Origin: Kineosporia babensis
Lineage (GTDB): Bacteria > Actinomycetota > Actinomycetes > Actinomycetales > Kineosporiaceae
DNA: 64,000 nucleotides
Direction: 5' to 3'
Assembly: GCF_021129305.1 (NCBI RefSeq)
Contig: NZ_JAJOMB010000010.1
Span: forward strand, 211,101-275,100
Below the pieces are notes generated by a model. That model was not told where the DNA came from, ran no database searches, and worked only from the letters and a program-made list of their open reading frames with translations. Shown in pieces: positions 1 through 8,653 of this stretch. A program made the position numbers and the translations under genes. Every line of letters starts with the position of its first letter. Position 1 is the first letter of the stretch.

Positions 1-673
1 GGCACTCGCCCAGGGTGGCCAGGCGCAGGGCCTCGATCGCGTCATCCTCGTGCAGAAACTGCAGGCGGGGGTCGAAGCCGAGCACGGTGGGCACGACCGG
101 CAGGGAGAAGTAGTCCGTCATCGAGGTGCGGATGCCCGGGCCGAGCACGTTGGCCAGGCGCAGGGTGGCCACCTCGACGTCGGGCCGGCGGCGGCTGAAC
201 CCGCGCACGTACTCCTCGACCTCGGCCGAGTCCTTGCCCCAGCCGCTGCGCGGAGGGTGCTTGCCGACCAGTGCCTCGGTGAACATCGCCGGATCGCGCG
301 GGCTGCTGCCGTAGACCGCCGAGGTGGACTTGACCACCAGCCGCCGCAGCCGGGGCGCCCGCTGGCAGGCGGCCAGCAGCTGCATGGTGCCGATGACGTT
401 GATCTCTTTCTGCGCCGTACGGCTCCCGGCCGAGCTCGGCGTGGCAATCACGCTCATGTGCACCACGGTGTCGGCGCCGGTCTGCTCGAGGATCCGGCCG
501 ATCATCGAGTTACGGATGTCGGCCCGGACGAACTCGGCACGGCCGATGTCGTGGGGCGGGGCGATCACGTCTACCCCGATCACCCGGTCTACCCCGGGCT
601 GCTCGGCGATCAGGCGGGCAAAGCGACCACCGAGATACCTGGCGACGCCGGCCACCAGTACGGTCCGCCCCAT
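1..673 (-). CDS. NAD-dependent epimerase/dehydratase family protein (3' end missing)
   Basis: Short-chain dehydrogenase of the extended (sugar-nucleotide epimerase) type, cut by the left window edge after 224 codons. I see an N-terminal Rossmann segment (VLVAGVARYLGGRFARLI), although the usual GxxGxxG is degenerate (G-V-A-R-Y-L-G), a following acidic beta-strand end (VIGVDV), a DIRN motif and a STSAVYG strand carrying the Ser and Tyr expected of the active site; the downstream Lys of YxxxK is not in its usual place. ATG is preceded by GGGAGG eight bases upstream. Substrate unknown. In other actinomycetes a gene of this family often sits beside bS22 and the small HTH gene, as here. Confidence 0.8.
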   Translation of the reverse strand, partial: MGRTVLVAGVARYLGGRFARLIAEQPGVDRVIGVDVIAPPHDIGRAEFVRADIRNSMIGRILEQTGADTVVHMSVIATPSSAGSRTAQKEINVIGTMQLLAACQRAPRLRRLVVKSTSAVYGSSPRDPAMFTEALVGKHPPRSGWGKDSAEVEEYVRGFSRRRPDVEVATLRLANVLGPGIRTSMTDYFSLPVVPTVLGFDPRLQFLHEDDAIEALRLATLGEC

Positions 674-1041
674 CCCGATTCCTCCCGCCCAGAACAAGTA
701 CCAACGGACGCCGTCCAAAGGTCCGCGAGCCCGCTCACGAGTGCGCCGGCGAACGTCTACGAACCCCCACCGACCAGCCCGACCGTTGCCGAGCTGTTAC
801 CAGCGGACCACGGCCCACCGGATCACGTCCATGCCGGGAGCGCATCTCACGGTTTTCCGGGCCCATCCATGGGCGCCCACCCCGGCAGCGAAACGCCACC
901 ACCTACGTCCCCAGTGAGAAACTTGGTCCGCCTGCCAGCCTGACAAGCCAACGCGCTCACCGCGTGGTCAAGCCGGCCGATGTGATGCGGGCAACGTCTC
1001 CCCCGATGTCCCCACCCCCCGTAAGCCCCGCAAAGCACGCG
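674..1041. other. gene-free stretch upstream of the epimerase
   Basis: About 370 bases between the epimerase start and the bS22 terminator. Reading frames here have no recognisable protein content. It should hold the epimerase promoter on the minus strand, but I cannot point to a convincing one. Confidence 0.5.
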
Positions 1042-1067
1042 CGGCGGCCAGTAGATACTGGCCGCCG
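1042..1067 (-). terminator. hairpin terminator behind bS22
   Basis: Perfect 12-bp inverted repeat (CGGCGGCCAGTA and TACTGGCCGCCG) with a 2-base centre, 29 bases beyond the bS22 stop codon. Only a short T run follows on the minus strand (CTTTG), typical of actinomycete intrinsic terminators. Confidence 0.7.
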
Positions 1068-1095
1068 GTGTGCGGTACTACGTCCGGATCAGGTC

Positions 1096-1194
1096 TTACT
1101 TCTTGTTGCGACGCTGGTGACGCGTCTTGCGCAGCAGCTTGCGGTGCTTCTTCTTGGCCATCCGCTTGCGACGCTTCTTGATGACGGAGCCCAC
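1096..1194 (-). CDS. 30S ribosomal protein bS22 (AURKAIP1/COX24 domain)
   Basis: A 32-residue, extremely basic protein starting at GTG: VGSVIKKRRKR followed by KKKHRKLLRKTR. This is the actinobacterial mini-protein bS22, seen in mycobacterial ribosome structures near the decoding centre and homologous to mitochondrial mS38 (AURKAIP1). The start is fixed by the conserved length and by GAGGA five bases upstream; longer in-frame extensions are unlike the family. The gene is too short for most gene finders. It lies 171 bases behind the small HTH gene on the same strand and is followed by its own terminator. Confidence 0.9.
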   Translation of the reverse strand: MGSVIKKRRKRMAKKKHRKLLRKTRHQRRNKK

Positions 1195-1365
1195 GGGTCC
1201 TCGCAGTTCGTTGATCGGGTCGCCCGCGACACCTGCGCGGGATCGAGGTTCTCGCGGCGCGGGGATGCCCGCACCAGCATTACCTGGTCCCCAGGGTAGC
1301 GCCTCGTACACGGTGCACCCGGTCTCACCTCTGCAACGCGGTCCCTAGAGAGCCGTCGAAGCACC

Positions 1366-1590
1366 TCAGGCGGTCTCGGTGCTGCCGTTCATGTACGAGT
1401 GCCGCAGGTACTCCTGCACCGCCCGCTCGGGGACCCGGTAGGAGCGGCCGACTCGCATCGCGGCCAGCTCACCGGCATGCACCAGGCGGTAGACGGTCAT
1501 CTTCGACACCCTCATGATCCCGGCCACCTCGGCCACGGTGAGGAAACGTACTTCGAAATCTCCCCTGGGCAGGGCACGCACGGCGGTCAT
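1366..1590 (-). CDS. small excisionase-family helix-turn-helix protein
   Basis: 74-residue DNA-binding protein. Residues about 15-65 form a MerR/AlpA-type winged helix: LTVAEVAGIMRVSKMTVYRL, then a beta-wing segment GELAAMRVGRSYRVPERAV, ending in a short helix (VQEYLRHSY). This architecture is shared by phage excisionases and by BldC-like developmental regulators, but nothing here suggests a phage. The start ATG has GGGGAG upstream; longer in-frame starts would add non-conserved, low-complexity residues. Gene pairing with bS22 is common in actinomycetes, so a housekeeping or developmental regulator is more likely than a mobile-element protein. Target unknown. Confidence 0.82.
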   Translation of the reverse strand: MTAVRALPRGDFEVRFLTVAEVAGIMRVSKMTVYRLVHAGELAAMRVGRSYRVPERAVQEYLRHSYMNGSTETA

Positions 1591-1882
1591 CTGAGGTCTC
1601 CCCTCGGTCGGGCTGACAGTCCGAATCGAAGGCGTTCTGCCCTCTCGCGCCGGATGTCGACTTCGCTCCGGATACGTTCGGCAACGCCCCGTAACCAACC
1701 ATAGGTGTAAGTGAGCCTGAAGTGTGAATCGAGTTGCCGACTCGCCCGAATATCCGGGTACTCAGATCCTCCGAACTGCCCCTTTTTGCCACTCAACCCA
1801 CCGGTACGGGCTTCGTGTGCTCCAAAGTCCGACCTCGAACCCCGTTCGGGGGGCAGCGGGTCAGCAGAGAGTTACCGATGGG
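1591..1882. other. gene-free stretch between HTH gene and acuC
   Basis: 292 bases. Contains a weak 5-bp hairpin (CCCCGTTCGGGG at 1840-1851), 32 bases behind acuC, perhaps its terminator, and should hold the HTH gene promoter. No gene seen. Confidence 0.4.
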
Positions 1883-3064
1883 TCAGTCGAAGTAGGGGTC
1901 GAGCCCATGCAGCGGAAAGACCGCCTTACGGGTGGCCAGGACCACCCGGTCGATGGCATCGGCCGGGTCGTAGCCGGTACTCCAGGAGCGGTAGTCGGTG
2001 TTCGCGCCGTCGGTCATCCGCTGGGGTGCCGGACGACCGCAGCGCGCGTTCACGTATTCGCGCCAGCCGGCGGGCACGTCGGTGCCCGGCGGGATCGGCC
2101 GGTGCGCCGCGATACCGATCAGGTGTGACCAGGCTCGCGGCACCACGTCCACGATCTCGTAGCCCCCGCCGCCGAAGGCCACCCAGCGCCCGCCGGCGTA
2201 CCTATGGGCAAATTCGTGCAGCGCCTCGTAGGAGGCCCGCTGGCAGTCCAGCGAGAGCGCCAGGTGGGCCAGCGGGTCCAGGACGTGTGAATCGCACCCC
2301 TGCTGGGTCACCAGCACCTCAGGTTCGAAGGCCTCCAGCAGGGAGGGCACCACCGAGTGGAAGGCGCGCAGCCACCCCGCGTCGGAGGTACCCGGGGGAA
2401 GCGCCACGTTGACCGCCGTGCCCTGAGCCGCGTCGCCACCGAGATCCTCGGGGAAGCCGGTGCCGGGAAAGAGGACGCGGCCGTTCTCGTGCAGGGAGAT
2501 GGTCAGCACCCGGGGGTCGTCCCAGAAGATCTTCTCCACGCCGTCGCCGTGATGGACGTCCACGTCGACGTACGCCACACGCTTCGCCCCGGCGTCGAGC
2601 AGCGCCTGAATGGCCACCCCGATGTCGTTGTAGACGCAGAAACCACTCGCCGCGGCGGGCATGGCGTGGTGCATGCCGCCGGTGAAGTTGACCCCGTGCT
2701 CGGCCTGCCCCGACCAGACCGCGAGCGCTACCTCCCGGCTGGCCGCGCAGATCCGGCCGCTGGCCTCGTGCATGCCGGGGAAGGTGGGGTTGTCGGTGGA
2801 GCCCAGGCCGAACTTCAGGTCCGAGACCACGGGCCGGGTGGAGGCCCGGCGCACCGCCTCGATGTAGTCCGCGTCGTGCACGCTGAGCAGCAGCTCGTCG
2901 TCCGGCGGCTCGGCGCTGACCACGTGGACCCCGGCCGCGTCGAGCAGCCCCAGATCGGTGGCCAGCCGGGCGGTGAGCTCCAGCCGGATCGGGTGCATCG
3001 GGTGCTCGTCACCGAAGTCGTACCCGGTGAACGCCTCGTCCCAGACCAGCCGCAGTGCCTCCAC
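1883..3064 (-). CDS. acuC: acetoin utilization protein AcuC, class I-type deacetylase
   Basis: 393-residue zinc deacetylase of the arginase/HDAC superfamily. Visible motifs: the His pair in GGMHHAMP (about 132-133), the metal-binding DVDVHHGDG (about 167-175), LHENG, the QQGCDSH segment holding the third metal ligand, and the C-terminal glycine-rich GGGGYE with the transition-state region. AcuC enzymes deacetylate acetyl-CoA synthetase and related acyl-lysine proteins. The GTG start is chosen because a TACGGT box lies seven bases upstream and the protein then begins with the conserved LRLVWDEAFTGYDFG. It lies 46 bases behind proC on the same strand. The end is intact (HGLDPYFD). Confidence 0.9.
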   Translation of the reverse strand: MEALRLVWDEAFTGYDFGDEHPMHPIRLELTARLATDLGLLDAAGVHVVSAEPPDDELLLSVHDADYIEAVRRASTRPVVSDLKFGLGSTDNPTFPGMHEASGRICAASREVALAVWSGQAEHGVNFTGGMHHAMPAAASGFCVYNDIGVAIQALLDAGAKRVAYVDVDVHHGDGVEKIFWDDPRVLTISLHENGRVLFPGTGFPEDLGGDAAQGTAVNVALPPGTSDAGWLRAFHSVVPSLLEAFEPEVLVTQQGCDSHVLDPLAHLALSLDCQRASYEALHEFAHRYAGGRWVAFGGGGYEIVDVVPRAWSHLIGIAAHRPIPPGTDVPAGWREYVNARCGRPAPQRMTDGANTDYRSWSTGYDPADAIDRVVLATRKAVFPLHGLDPYFD

Positions 3065-3110
3065 CCGCCCCACCGTAATCGCTGCCGGGACGGCCCGCCC
3101 TACCGTCCGG

Positions 3111-3941
3111 TCAGAACTGTGAGAGCTGGGCCGACCGATTGCAGGCGGCCTCGATCGCCGACATGAAGGCGCCGCGCACCCGCTGGTCGTCGAGCAGCCG
3201 CACCGCCGCCGCGGTGGTCCCGCCCGGGCTGGTGACCTGCTCACGCAGGATGCTGGGGTGCTCGCCGGTCTGCCTGAGCATGGTCGCGGCGCCGAACAGG
3301 GTCTGCACCACCAGCTCGGTGGCGGTGGGCCGGGGCAGGCCGAGCAGGACGCCGGCCTCGATCATCGCCTCGGCCACGTAGAACACGTAGGCCGGGCCGG
3401 AACCGCTGACCGCCGTCACCGCGTCCTGGTAGCTCTCCGGCACCTGGAGCACCTTGCCGGTGGAGCTGAGCAGGTCCTGGGCGCGCTCGGTGTGCTCGGG
3501 AAGGCAGTGCGTGCCCGGGCTGAGCACCGACATGCCCTGGTCGACCAGCGACGGGGTGTTCGGCATGACCCGGATCACCGGAGTGCCCTCGGGCAGGCCG
3601 CCCTCGAGCGCGGCGATGGTCTGCCCGGCGGCCAGCGAGACCACCAGGGTGCCCGGGCGCAGGGCCGGGCCGATCTCGGCGAGCAGGCCGGCGATGTCGC
3701 GGGGCTTGACCGCCAGGAGCACCGTGTCGCCCCAGGCCGCGGCCTCGACGTTGGCCAGGACCTCGACGCCGTGCCGCTGCTTGAGTTCGGCAGCGCGTTC
3801 CGGGCGACGGGCCGAGACCACCACGTCGGCGGGCGCGCGGCCGGCGCGCAACAGCCCGGCCAGGATCGTGCCGCCCATGTTCCCGGCGCCCAGAATCGCG
3901 ACCCGGCCTGTCTTCACCTGCTCAACCATGCGGGCCATCAT
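3111..3941 (-). CDS. proC: pyrroline-5-carboxylate reductase
   Basis: 276-residue enzyme making proline from 1-pyrroline-5-carboxylate with NAD(P)H, last step of proline synthesis. The N-terminal Rossmann loop LGAGNMGG, the AVKP strand, and the C-terminal signature GSGPAYVFYVAEAM followed by TSPGGTTAAA (the proline-binding helix region) are all present. Three ATG codons (3941, 3938, 3929) are possible; the first is closest to an AGG. The 5' end overlaps the 3' end of the PucR-type regulator gene by about 20 bases, so the two are probably co-transcribed and translationally coupled. That places a proline biosynthetic gene under the likely regulator of proline catabolism. Confidence 0.93.
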   Translation of the reverse strand: MMARMVEQVKTGRVAILGAGNMGGTILAGLLRAGRAPADVVVSARRPERAAELKQRHGVEVLANVEAAAWGDTVLLAVKPRDIAGLLAEIGPALRPGTLVVSLAAGQTIAALEGGLPEGTPVIRVMPNTPSLVDQGMSVLSPGTHCLPEHTERAQDLLSSTGKVLQVPESYQDAVTAVSGSGPAYVFYVAEAMIEAGVLLGLPRPTATELVVQTLFGAATMLRQTGEHPSILREQVTSPGGTTAAAVRLLDDQRVRGAFMSAIEAACNRSAQLSQF

Positions 3942-5109
3942 GCCTGGCCAGCACTTCGCCCAGAGCCAGGCCCAGGTGCAGCCCGAGCCGCGCCTCACCT
4001 TCGTCGAGATCTACCCCGGCCAGCTGCTCGATCCGCTCCAGCCGGTAGTAGAGGGTCTGGCGATGGACCGACAGGGCGGCCGCGGTGCGGGCGGCGTTAC
4101 CCCCGTTGTCCAGCCAGACCAGGGCGGTACGGATCAGATCGGCGTCGGCCTTGGCGCGCAGCCGGGCGGCCGGGGTGCCGGAGATCAGGGCCTCGACGGC
4201 GGCGGCTCCCTGCCCGAGCACTCGGTAGATGCCGAGGTTGGCCCAGGTCAGAACCGAACCCAATTGGGGACGGGTCTGCGCCACGAGCGCTGCGAGCTCG
4301 GCTTGGTGGGCGGCTGCGGGAAGAACCGACTGCCAAAACCGGCCCGGCGCCTCCTGGTCGGAAACCTCGCCCCGTGGCTCAGCCGCACCCAACCGACCCG
4401 GTGCGCCCGACGTCCCCAATTGGGTTGGAACCAAGCACGACTCGCTTACCCCCGCCACCGCCCCCGACGGCAACTGCCGGGCCACCCGCCGGCTGATGAC
4501 TTCCGCGTCGGCCCCGGTCGGAACCGAAAGCACAGTGCGCCGCCGGGCCCCATCAGAAGTCCGGATCGCAGCAACGACAAACGGCTCCCCGGAAGCAAGC
4601 TCGCCCAGGGAGACCAAACGACGCCAGGCGAGCTCGTCCCCTTGCAGTAAGGCCTCGACCAACGCCGCCCGTTCATCGACAACACCCGCCCGGCGAGCCA
4701 GCAACGCCCCCGCCCGCTCGGCCAACGGCGCCGAACGGTTCAGCGCGTCCGCGTCTACCCCGGCAGCCGGTTCGACCACCCAGAAATAGCCATAGGTACG
4801 CCCGGAAGCCCGCACGGGGATGCAGACCCGGGCCGCGATCTGCCGGGACTCGTCCGCCGGGATCCGCACCGGAGCGGTGGCCGAGGCGATGCCGTGTTCC
4901 AGGAAATAGCTGCGTACCTGCGACGTCGCGGTCTTCCGCAAGATCGTCGCGGCGCGCACCTGATCTACGCCCTCGGGGCTCTGTGACCCGTAGGCCACCA
5001 GGGCGAATCCCAGGTCTTCGAGCACCGCCGGGGCGTGCAGCAGGTCCGAGACGTCATCGACCAGTTCCTGCAGCGCCCGGGAGTCCGGCTCGGCGGGGGC
5101 TGACGTCAT
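3922..5109 (-). CDS. PucR/CdaR-family regulator, probable activator of the proline utilisation genes
   Basis: 395-residue transcription factor. The C-terminal 65 residues form the PucR helix-turn-helix: TALVWLDNGGNAARTAAAL then SVHRQTLYYRLERIEQLAGV. The N-terminal half resembles a GAF-like sensor (RVCIPVRASGRTYGYFWVVE). It is transcribed divergently from the proline dehydrogenase gene with 77 bases between, the same arrangement as the PruR/PruC-type regulators of mycobacteria, so proline-dependent activation of pruBA is the best guess. ATG chosen at 5109; upstream in-frame codons look non-coding. Oddity: roughly residues 230-280 contain an in-frame segment bounded by a 22-bp inverted repeat (4251-4272 and 4410-4432). 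Confidence 0.85.
   Translation of the reverse strand: MTSAPAEPDSRALQELVDDVSDLLHAPAVLEDLGFALVAYGSQSPEGVDQVRAATILRKTATSQVRSYFLEHGIASATAPVRIPADESRQIAARVCIPVRASGRTYGYFWVVEPAAGVDADALNRSAPLAERAGALLARRAGVVDERAALVEALLQGDELAWRRLVSLGELASGEPFVVAAIRTSDGARRRTVLSVPTGADAEVISRRVARQLPSGAVAGVSESCLVPTQLGTSGAPGRLGAAEPRGEVSDQEAPGRFWQSVLPAAAHQAELAALVAQTRPQLGSVLTWANLGIYRVLGQGAAAVEALISGTPAARLRAKADADLIRTALVWLDNGGNAARTAAALSVHRQTLYYRLERIEQLAGVDLDEGEARLGLHLGLALGEVLARHDGPHG
4251..4432. repeat. inverted repeat pair inside the PucR-family gene
   Basis: Positions 4251-4272 and, inverted, 4410-4432 share the core AACCCAATTGGGGACG with few mismatches outside it. The spacer is 137 bases and stays open in the coding frame of the regulator. 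The core is close to the palindromes found behind disA, nuoD, the PPOX gene and the sugar-binding lipoprotein gene. Insertion of a small palindromic element that became coding is an inference. Confidence 0.65.
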
Positions 5110-5137
5110 CCCAGTACGACAATCGTCGGAACGGCTC

Positions 5138-5159
5138 GTGACATCTGCACATGGTGACA
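5138..5159. promoter_or_regulatory. candidate operator between regulator and pruB
   Basis: Two direct GTGACA copies (5138-5143 and 5154-5159) 16 bases apart in the 77-base divergent intergenic region. One and a half helical turns separate them. They could be a PucR-type binding site; no binding data are visible in sequence. Confidence 0.3.
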
Positions 5160-5174
5160 CCCCAGCCTCGCTCC

Positions 5175-5180
5175 TAGCCT
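5175..5180 (+). promoter_or_regulatory. minus-10 box of pruB, probably leaderless
   Basis: TAGCCT fits TANNNT and ends six bases before the ATG at 5187. No ribosome binding site is present, so transcription probably starts at the start codon. Confidence 0.5.
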
Positions 5181-5186
5181 GGCCGT

Positions 5187-6110
5187 ATGCCGAAACTCCT
5201 GCTGGCCGCCGCACAGACCCGGCCAGTCCGGGCCTCCGTCAGCGCGCTGCCGATCAGCCGCAAGATGGTCCGCCGGTTCATCGCCGGGCCCGACGCCGCC
5301 TCCGCGCTGGAGGTCACCAGGACGCTGCGCGAGCAGGGTCTGGCCGTGACCCTGGACGTACTCGGCGAGGACGTGACGGATGCCTCGCAGGCCGCCGCCA
5401 CCGCTGCTGCTTACCGTTCGCTGCTGGCCGACCTGGCCGATGCCGACCTGGCCGACCGCGCCGAGGTCTCCGTAAAGCTCTCGGCCCTGGGTCAGGCTCT
5501 CGGCGCCGACGGTCACAAGATCGCCCTCGAGAACGCGGCATCGATCGCCGAGGCCGCAGCAGCCACCGGCACCACCATGACGCTGGACATGGAGGACCAC
5601 ACCACGGTCGACTCCACCCTGGGCATCCTGCAGGAACTGCGTACCCAGCACCCCTGGGTCGGCGCCGTGCTGCAGGCCGCGCTGTACCGCACCGAAGGTG
5701 ACTGCCGGGATCTGTCGAACGCCGGTTCGCGCGTACGGCTGGTCAAGGGTGCCTACGCAGAACCGGCTTCGGTGGCGCACCCCCGGAAGGCCGACGTCGA
5801 CGCCGCCTACCGCCGTTGCATGGAGATCCTGTTCAACGGCCAGGGCCACCCGATGATCGCCACGCACGACATGGCGCTGGTCGCCGAGGCCACCGCCACC
5901 GCGGCCCGGCTCGGCCGATCCCGCGAGAGCTGGGAACTGCAGATGCTTTACGGCATCCGCACCGATGAGCAGAAGACGCTCTCGGCCGCCGGGGTGGACG
6001 TGCGGGTGTACCTGCCGTTCGGCACCGACTGGTACGGCTACTACATCCGCCGCCTGGCCGAGCGCCCGGCGAACGTGTTCTTCCTGCTCCGCAACCTCAA
6101 GAACGCCTGA
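5187..6110 (+). CDS. pruB: monofunctional proline dehydrogenase
   Basis: 307-residue FAD-dependent enzyme oxidising L-proline to pyrroline-5-carboxylate. The TIM-barrel shows the family strands VSVKLSALG, MTLDMEDH (flavin-contacting acidic strand), RLVKGAYAEP, MIATHDM and ELQMLYGIR. The C-terminal helix ends with LPFGTDWYGYYIRRLAERP, which carries the YxxRRxxE motif that binds the substrate carboxylate. It is followed after 27 bases by the P5C dehydrogenase gene, so the pathway is a two-enzyme operon, not a PutA fusion as in many proteobacteria. Divergent from the PucR-type regulator, and likely proline-induced. Confidence 0.94.
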   Translation: MPKLLLAAAQTRPVRASVSALPISRKMVRRFIAGPDAASALEVTRTLREQGLAVTLDVLGEDVTDASQAAATAAAYRSLLADLADADLADRAEVSVKLSALGQALGADGHKIALENAASIAEAAAATGTTMTLDMEDHTTVDSTLGILQELRTQHPWVGAVLQAALYRTEGDCRDLSNAGSRVRLVKGAYAEPASVAHPRKADVDAAYRRCMEILFNGQGHPMIATHDMALVAEATATAARLGRSRESWELQMLYGIRTDEQKTLSAAGVDVRVYLPFGTDWYGYYIRRLAERPANVFFLLRNLKNA

Positions 6111-6137
6111 AAAACCCTAGAACGAAAGGACGATTCG

Positions 6138-7766
6138 ATGGACGCGATCACGAAGGTCCCGGCTCCGGTCAACGAGCCGCCGCGCCCCTACACCGTCGGC
6201 AGCCCCGACCGGGCCGCGCTGGAGCCGGTGCTGAAGGAGATCTGGGAGACCCGCACCGAGATCACCAACTGGATCGACGGCCGGCCGGTGGCCGGTGGCG
6301 GCGACCTGGTCGAGGTGGTTGCCCCGTTCGAGAAGTCGCACGTTCTGGGCACTTTCCGGAACGCCACCGCCGAGGACACCGCCGCCGCCATCGCCGCCGC
6401 CAAGAAGGCCGCCCCGGCCTGGGCCGCGCTCTCGATCGACGACCGGGCCGCGATCCTGCTGAAGGCCGCCGACCTGCTCACCGGCAGCTGGCGCGCGGTG
6501 ACCAACGCGGTCACCATGCTCGGCCAGGCCAAGACCATCTACCAGGCGGAGATCGACGCGGTCTGCGAGCTGGCCGACTTCTGGCGCTTCAACGCGCATT
6601 TCGCCCGGCAGATCTACGCCGAGCAGCCGGCCGCCAACTCCCCCGGGATCTGGAACCGGCTGGACCACCGCCCGCTCGAGGGCTTCGTCTACGCGATCAC
6701 GCCGTTCAACTTCACCTCGATCGCCGCCAACCTGGCCACCGCACCCGCCCTGATGGGCAACACGGTGATCTGGAAGCCCAGCCCCACGCAGGCGCTTTCG
6801 GCCGAGTACACGATGCGGATGCTGCGCGCGGCCGGTCTGCCGCCCGGCGTGATCAACCTGGTGCACGGCGCCGGCCCGGAGGTCTCGTCCGTGGCGCTGG
6901 CCGACCCGGACCTGGCCGGCATCCACTTCACCGGTTCCACCGCCACCTTCCAGCACCTGTGGAGCGAGGTCGGCTCACGGATCACCGAGTACCGTTCCTA
7001 CCCGCGGATCGTCGGCGAAACCGGTGGTAAGGACTTCGTTCTCGCCCACCCCAGCGCCGACGTCGACGTGCTGCGCACCGCTCTGGTGCGAGGCGCCTTC
7101 GAGTACTCGGGCCAGAAGTGCTCCGCCGCTTCGCGGGCGTACGTGCCCCGCTCGGTCTGGACCCGACTGAAGGACGGGCTCGCGGACGTCACCAGTTCTC
7201 TGCCGGTAGGCCCGCCCACCGACTTCGCCAACTTCACCTCCGCCGTCATCGACGAGCGGGCGTTCGCCAAGCACAAGGCCGCTCTGGCCCGCGCCGCCTC
7301 CGCCGAAGGCGTGGAGATCCTGGCCGGTGGCAAGGTGGACGACAGCGTGGGCTACTTCGTCGAGCCGACCGTGCTGGTGGTCGACGACCCGGCCGACGAG
7401 GCGCTGAGCACCGAGTACTTCGGCCCGATCCTGGCCGTGCACGTGTTCGAGGACGAGGAGTTCGACGCGATCGCCGCCTCGATCTCGGCCACCTCGAAGT
7501 ACGCGCTGACCGGCGCGATCATCGCCCAGGACCGGCAGGCGGTGGCGGCCGCGGCCGAGGCCCTGCGGTTCGCGGCCGGCAACTTCTACATCAACGACAA
7601 GCCGACCGGTGCGGTGGTGGGGCAGCAGCCGTTCGGCGGCGCCCGCGCCTCCGGCACCAACGACAAGGCCGGGGCCCCGCAGAACTTGCAGCGGTGGACC
7701 TCGACCCGGTCGATCAAGGAGACGTTCGAGCCCGCCGTCGACTGGCGCTACCCGCACATGGGCTGA
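6138..7766 (+). CDS. pruA: L-glutamate gamma-semialdehyde (P5C) dehydrogenase
   Basis: 542-residue NAD-dependent aldehyde dehydrogenase, converting glutamate semialdehyde to glutamate. Catalytic glutamate lies in VGETGGKDF and catalytic cysteine in GQKCSAASRAYV; the N-terminal AITPFNFTSIAANL holds the conserved asparagine region and FTGST the NAD-binding loop. Length and C-terminal IKETFEP match the ALDH4 (P5CDH1) subfamily. The start ATG has GAAAGGACG at a normal distance. Second gene of the pruBA operon; ends at a strong bidirectional hairpin. Confidence 0.95.
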   Translation: MDAITKVPAPVNEPPRPYTVGSPDRAALEPVLKEIWETRTEITNWIDGRPVAGGGDLVEVVAPFEKSHVLGTFRNATAEDTAAAIAAAKKAAPAWAALSIDDRAAILLKAADLLTGSWRAVTNAVTMLGQAKTIYQAEIDAVCELADFWRFNAHFARQIYAEQPAANSPGIWNRLDHRPLEGFVYAITPFNFTSIAANLATAPALMGNTVIWKPSPTQALSAEYTMRMLRAAGLPPGVINLVHGAGPEVSSVALADPDLAGIHFTGSTATFQHLWSEVGSRITEYRSYPRIVGETGGKDFVLAHPSADVDVLRTALVRGAFEYSGQKCSAASRAYVPRSVWTRLKDGLADVTSSLPVGPPTDFANFTSAVIDERAFAKHKAALARAASAEGVEILAGGKVDDSVGYFVEPTVLVVDDPADEALSTEYFGPILAVHVFEDEEFDAIAASISATSKYALTGAIIAQDRQAVAAAAEALRFAAGNFYINDKPTGAVVGQQPFGGARASGTNDKAGAPQNLQRWTSTRSIKETFEPAVDWRYPHMG

Positions 7767-7776
7767 ACCCGGAACT

Positions 7777-7818
7777 GCCGCTAGGGCTCAGGAACCCCTC
7801 GACCTGGGCCCTAGCGGC
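7777..7818. terminator. bidirectional terminator hairpin
   Basis: GCCGCTAGGGCTCAGG at 7777-7792 pairs with CCTGGGCCCTAGCGGC at 7803-7818, 16 pairs with one G-U, 10-base loop. It lies between converging genes; its right arm contains the stop codon of the isomerase gene. Confidence 0.8.
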
Positions 7819-8653
7819 TGGTGGTGAGGTTGGCCGAGGCCAGGTGCTCGCGGGCGAAGGTCAGGCACTCGGACAGTTCGGCCTCGCGCTCGGCCCGGGT
7901 CCGGCACTTGCGGGTGTTCACCTCGACCGCCACCACGCCGGCCCAGTCCCACTCAGAGAGCAGGTCCAGCACCTCGCCGCAGGGCTGGGTACCGCGCCCG
8001 GGCAGCAGGTGCTCGTCCTTCGCCGAGCCCGCGCCGTCGGCCAGGTGGATGTGCGCCAGCCGCTGGCCCAGGGCCTTGGCCATCGCCAGCGAGTCGCCGC
8101 CGGCCGTGGCGGCGTGCGAGAAGTCCAGCGTGACGTGGCTGTACGGCTGCTCCAGCGGGTCCCAGCCGGGCGAGTAGGCCATCACCTCACGGCTGCGGGC
8201 GCGCCAGGGATACATGTTCTCCACCGCGATCGGCACCGCGAAGTGGTCGTTCATCCGGGTCACGCCGTCCACGAAGGCCGCGCCGTACTCCTTCTGCCAG
8301 CGGAACGGCGGGTGCGCCACCACGGCGCTCGCACCCACGTCCTCCGCCATCTGCACCGAGCGCTCCAGCTTCGCCCACGGCTCCTTGCCCCAGACCCGCT
8401 GAGTCACCAGCAGTGTCGGAGCATGCACGGAGAGCACGGGGACGCCGTAGTGCTGGGACAGCCGCTTCAGCGCACCGGTGTCCTGGCTGACCGGGTCGGT
8501 CCAGACCATCACCTCGACGCCGTCGTAGCCCAGACGCGCGGCGATCTCGAACGCGTCGGCACAGGACTCCGGGTACACAGAACTCGTCGACAGCGCGACC
8601 TTGGCTGCCTTACCCCGTGAAGCCTGTGCCCCACCATTGTTCGATAGGCCCAT
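7811..8653 (-). CDS. sugar phosphate isomerase/epimerase-like TIM-barrel protein
   Basis: 280-residue xylose-isomerase-like (AP endonuclease 2 superfamily) barrel. Seen: [11 protein letters not shown] early, [49 protein letters not shown] and [10 protein letters not shown] near the end. The Glu, Asp, His and Glu residues in these strands are where the family binds a divalent metal. The substrate cannot be assigned; sugars, inositols or DNA are all known for this superfamily. The ATG at 8653 follows poorly conserved codons. It lies 77 bases behind the ppx-like gene, and both are on the minus strand, so an operon is possible. Intact length. Confidence 0.85.
   Translation of the reverse strand: MGLSNNGGAQASRGKAAKVALSTSSVYPESCADAFEIAARLGYDGVEVMVWTDPVSQDTGALKRLSQHYGVPVLSVHAPTLLVTQRVWGKEPWAKLERSVQMAEDVGASAVVAHPPFRWQKEYGAAFVDGVTRMNDHFAVPIAVENMYPWRARSREVMAYSPGWDPLEQPYSHVTLDFSHAATAGGDSLAMAKALGQRLAHIHLADGAGSAKDEHLLPGRGTQPCGEVLDLLSEWDWAGVVAVEVNTRKCRTRAEREAELSECLTFAREHLASANLTTSR

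Noticed and set aside
50..943. Plus-strand frame over the left edge
   Set aside because: Antisense to the epimerase gene, whose minus-strand motifs are clear.
1366..1590. Phage excisionase
   Set aside because: The fold fits, but no integrase, att site or phage gene is nearby and its pairing with bS22 is a chromosomal arrangement.
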